The notes under the pieces were generated by a model that was not told where the DNA came from, did no database searches, and was given only the letters and a program-made list of their open reading frames with translations. 64,000 bases of DNA from Nitrospiraceae bacterium (GTDB taxonomy: Bacteria > Nitrospirota > Thermodesulfovibrionia > UBA6902), in contig QZJG01000005.1 of assembly GCA_003599275.1 (NCBI GenBank), positions 27,993-91,992 on the forward strand. Reading direction: 5' to 3'. The position numbers were made by a program, and so were the translations under genes. Shown one piece after another: positions 62,392 to 64,000 of the stretch. Position 1 is the first letter of the stretch, and the number at the start of each line of letters is the position of its first letter.

Positions 62392-64000
62392 ATGGATGTA
62401 ATCACGACCCATTTAAACGCCGACTTTGACGCCCTTGCCTCTATGGTGGCGGCAAAGAAATATTATCCGGAGGCGCTCCTTGTATTCCCCGGCTCACAGG
62501 AAAAGAGCGTCCGCGACTTTTTAGCGTCGCCGCATATACCCGTAGAGTTCAAAAAGCTTAAGGACTTAAACCTTCAGGAGATAACGCGGCTGATACTTGT
62601 AGACGTGAAAAGTCCCGAACGGACCGGAAGGCTCTCGGAGATATTGGACAAACCCGGCCTGATAATCCATATTTACGACCACCACCCGCTCTCCCCGGAC
62701 GACATAAGAGGACAGAAGGAAGTAATAGAGACCGTTGGGGCTACTACTACAATATTCACGGAGATGCTGCAAAAGGACAAAATAAGCATCTCTCCCATCG
62801 AGGCCACAATCCTCATGCTTGGCATCTACGAGGAAACAGGCCCGCTCCTGTTTCCTTCAACGACAGTAAGGGACATAACGGCAGCCGCGTATCTTCTTAA
62901 AAGGGGCGCAAATCTTAATATCGTTTCCGATTTCATGACAAAAGAGCTGAGCACCGGTGAGATAGACCTTCTCAATGAGTTGATACACTCCTCTAAAGAC
63001 TATCTTATCCACGACATCAGGATAAAGATCGCCAAGGCATCAAGAGACGCCTACATGGGGGACATCGCCTTTCTGGCCCATAAAATCCGGGACATCGAGG
63101 ACGTTGATGTTATCTTCCTCCTTGTATCGATGGAAGATAAGGTGCAGGCCATAGCGAGGAGCCATTCGCCGGAGGTTGACGTCTCCGAGATACTGCAGGT
63201 CTTCGGCGGGGGAGGACACCCACAGGCGTCCTCCGCAACGATAAGGGATATGTCACTGGAAGAGACGGAAAACAATATCCTGACCGTCCTCAAAGAGAAG
63301 ATACATCCGGCAAGGACGGCAAGAGACATTATGACAAGTCCGGTGAAGACCATCGTCTGGAACAGCACAATATCCACCGCGGAAAAGACGATGACTAAAT
63401 ATGAGGTAAATGTCCTGCCGGTCCTCAAACAAAACACTTATTACGGACTCATATCGAGGGAGGTCGTGGAGAAAGCACTGTTTCACGGTTTCGGCAAGAC
63501 CAGGGTGATCGAGCTCTGTACAACGGACGCCTCCACGGTAATGCCTTCAACCCCGGTAAGCGAGATCGAGTCCCTGATGGTGGAGCGCAACCAGAGGTTC
63601 ATGCCCGTAGTCGAAGACGGGCGGATTGCCGGGGCGATAACAAGGACGGACCTCCTCAGGTCGCTCTACGAGAGCCTGCTGAGAAAAGACCGGATAATCT
63701 CTCACGAAAAACTGACTGAAAAGCCCTCGATCGGAAAGGACCTTTCAGCATCTCTCAAGTCGGCATACCCTGCTGAGGTTTTCAACTTTCTGAAACTTGC
63801 AGGAGAGGCCGCGGCTGAGCTCGAATTTTCCGCTTACATTGTGGGAGGCTCCGTGCGGGACCTCCTCCGGGGAGAGGCCAACCTCGACATAGACATCGTT
63901 GTCGAGGGGGACGGGATCGCCTTTGCGCAGACCCTCGGCAAAAAAATCAACGTCAGGGTAAAAAGCCACAAGCGGTTCGGCACGGCAGTCATAATCGCCG
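62392..64000 (+). CDS. DHH - CBS - tRNA nucleotidyltransferase/poly(A) polymerase fusion (5' part)
   Basis: The ATG at 62392 opens a frame that runs off the window after 536 codons. A DHH phosphoesterase domain (H-L-N-A-D-F-D-A-L-A, I-Y-D-H-H-P, and later G-G-G-G-H-P-Q-A) is followed by two CBS motifs (about 300-420). The start of a class II nucleotidyltransferase head with V-G-G-S-V-R-D and D-I-D-I-V-V-E-G-D comes next. Such fusions are annotated as A-adding or CCA-adding tRNA enzymes in several anaerobes; the CBS pair may bind adenine nucleotides. The C-terminal part is not visible. Confidence 0.9.
   Translation, partial: MDVITTHLNADFDALASMVAAKKYYPEALLVFPGSQEKSVRDFLASPHIPVEFKKLKDLNLQEITRLILVDVKSPERTGRLSEILDKPGLIIHIYDHHPLSPDDIRGQKEVIETVGATTTIFTEMLQKDKISISPIEATILMLGIYEETGPLLFPSTTVRDITAAAYLLKRGANLNIVSDFMTKELSTGEIDLLNELIHSSKDYLIHDIRIKIAKASRDAYMGDIAFLAHKIRDIEDVDVIFLLVSMEDKVQAIARSHSPEVDVSEILQVFGGGGHPQASSATIRDMSLEETENNILTVLKEKIHPARTARDIMTSPVKTIVWNSTISTAEKTMTKYEVNVLPVLKQNTYYGLISREVVEKALFHGFGKTRVIELCTTDASTVMPSTPVSEIESLMVERNQRFMPVVEDGRIAGAITRTDLLRSLYESLLRKDRIISHEKLTEKPSIGKDLSASLKSAYPAEVFNFLKLAGEAAAELEFSAYIVGGSVRDLLRGEANLDIDIVVEGDGIAFAQTLGKKINVRVKSHKRFGTAVIIA

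Overview
The window looks like a chromosomal segment of a free-living Gram-negative anaerobe or microaerophile, most likely from the Nitrospirota (Thermodesulfovibrio-like) or a related deltaproteobacterial-type lineage. That placement is inferred from gene content: a cmk-plsC-ispH-rpsA-sppA-ihf run, a pheA-hisC-aroF-tyrA-aroA run, a fused CobA-HemD, very dense PAS/histidine-kinase signalling, a KaiA-less Kai module and many intergenic palindromes. No rRNA, tRNA, CRISPR array or classical IS transposase was seen.

Layout. Bases 1-3.7 kb (+) hold a pilin-like Ig-domain protein, whose start is built from a heptanucleotide repeat, and a membrane methyltransferase-like protein. Bases 3.8-15.2 kb (-) hold RNase R, a PhnD-like lipoprotein with a sensor kinase that lacks the usual H-box histidine, CobA-HemD, IHF/HU, SppA, ribosomal protein S1, IspH, PlsC and Cmk. 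Bases 15.5-21.7 kb (-) hold a surface-glycan set (two GT2 enzymes, a GT-C-like membrane protein, a 49-residue membrane protein, a TPR protein with an apparent frameshift) and a predicted outer-membrane barrel. Bases 22-31.3 kb (+) hold an ArsR regulator, a fused iron-sulfur/molybdopterin oxidoreductase and the aromatic amino acid operon. Inverting the segment of about 15.3-31.3 kb would place aroA directly before cmk, so this looks like an inversion with repeat elements at both ends.

Bases 31.4-37.2 kb (+) hold a histidine kinase and sigma-54 activator pair. It is followed by three TGTCAT dyads, a well-spaced -24/-12 promoter, and a tight operon of two uncharacterised small proteins, a STAS-like protein and an RpoD-type sigma factor. 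This reads as a sigma-54 to sigma-70 cascade.

Bases 37.4-62 kb (-) are a signalling island: a REC-PAS-GGDEF-EAL protein, VapBC, two paralogous histidine kinases with a response regulator and the 60-bp relic of a second one, two KaiB, one KaiC, a CheB-CheR-PAS fusion, a single-domain regulator, a 1512-residue pseudokinase-AAA-GAF protein and a 1653-residue kinase with eleven PAS domains. Two DUF559 nuclease genes, each framed by its own inverted repeats, are inserted between the signalling genes. The right edge carries the start of a DHH-CBS-tRNA nucleotidyltransferase gene that leaves the window.

Repeats recur throughout: GTCATTCC and GTCATTGCGAG palindromes, MITE-like elements with CTGAAAAAGT ends, heptamer and octamer arrays, a CACAGAG nested inverted repeat, and palindromes read in frame inside proteins. 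Stretches without genes longer than about 300 bases are 15243-15556 (repeat element), 34525-34853 (regulatory region) and 62026-62391 (nested repeat).
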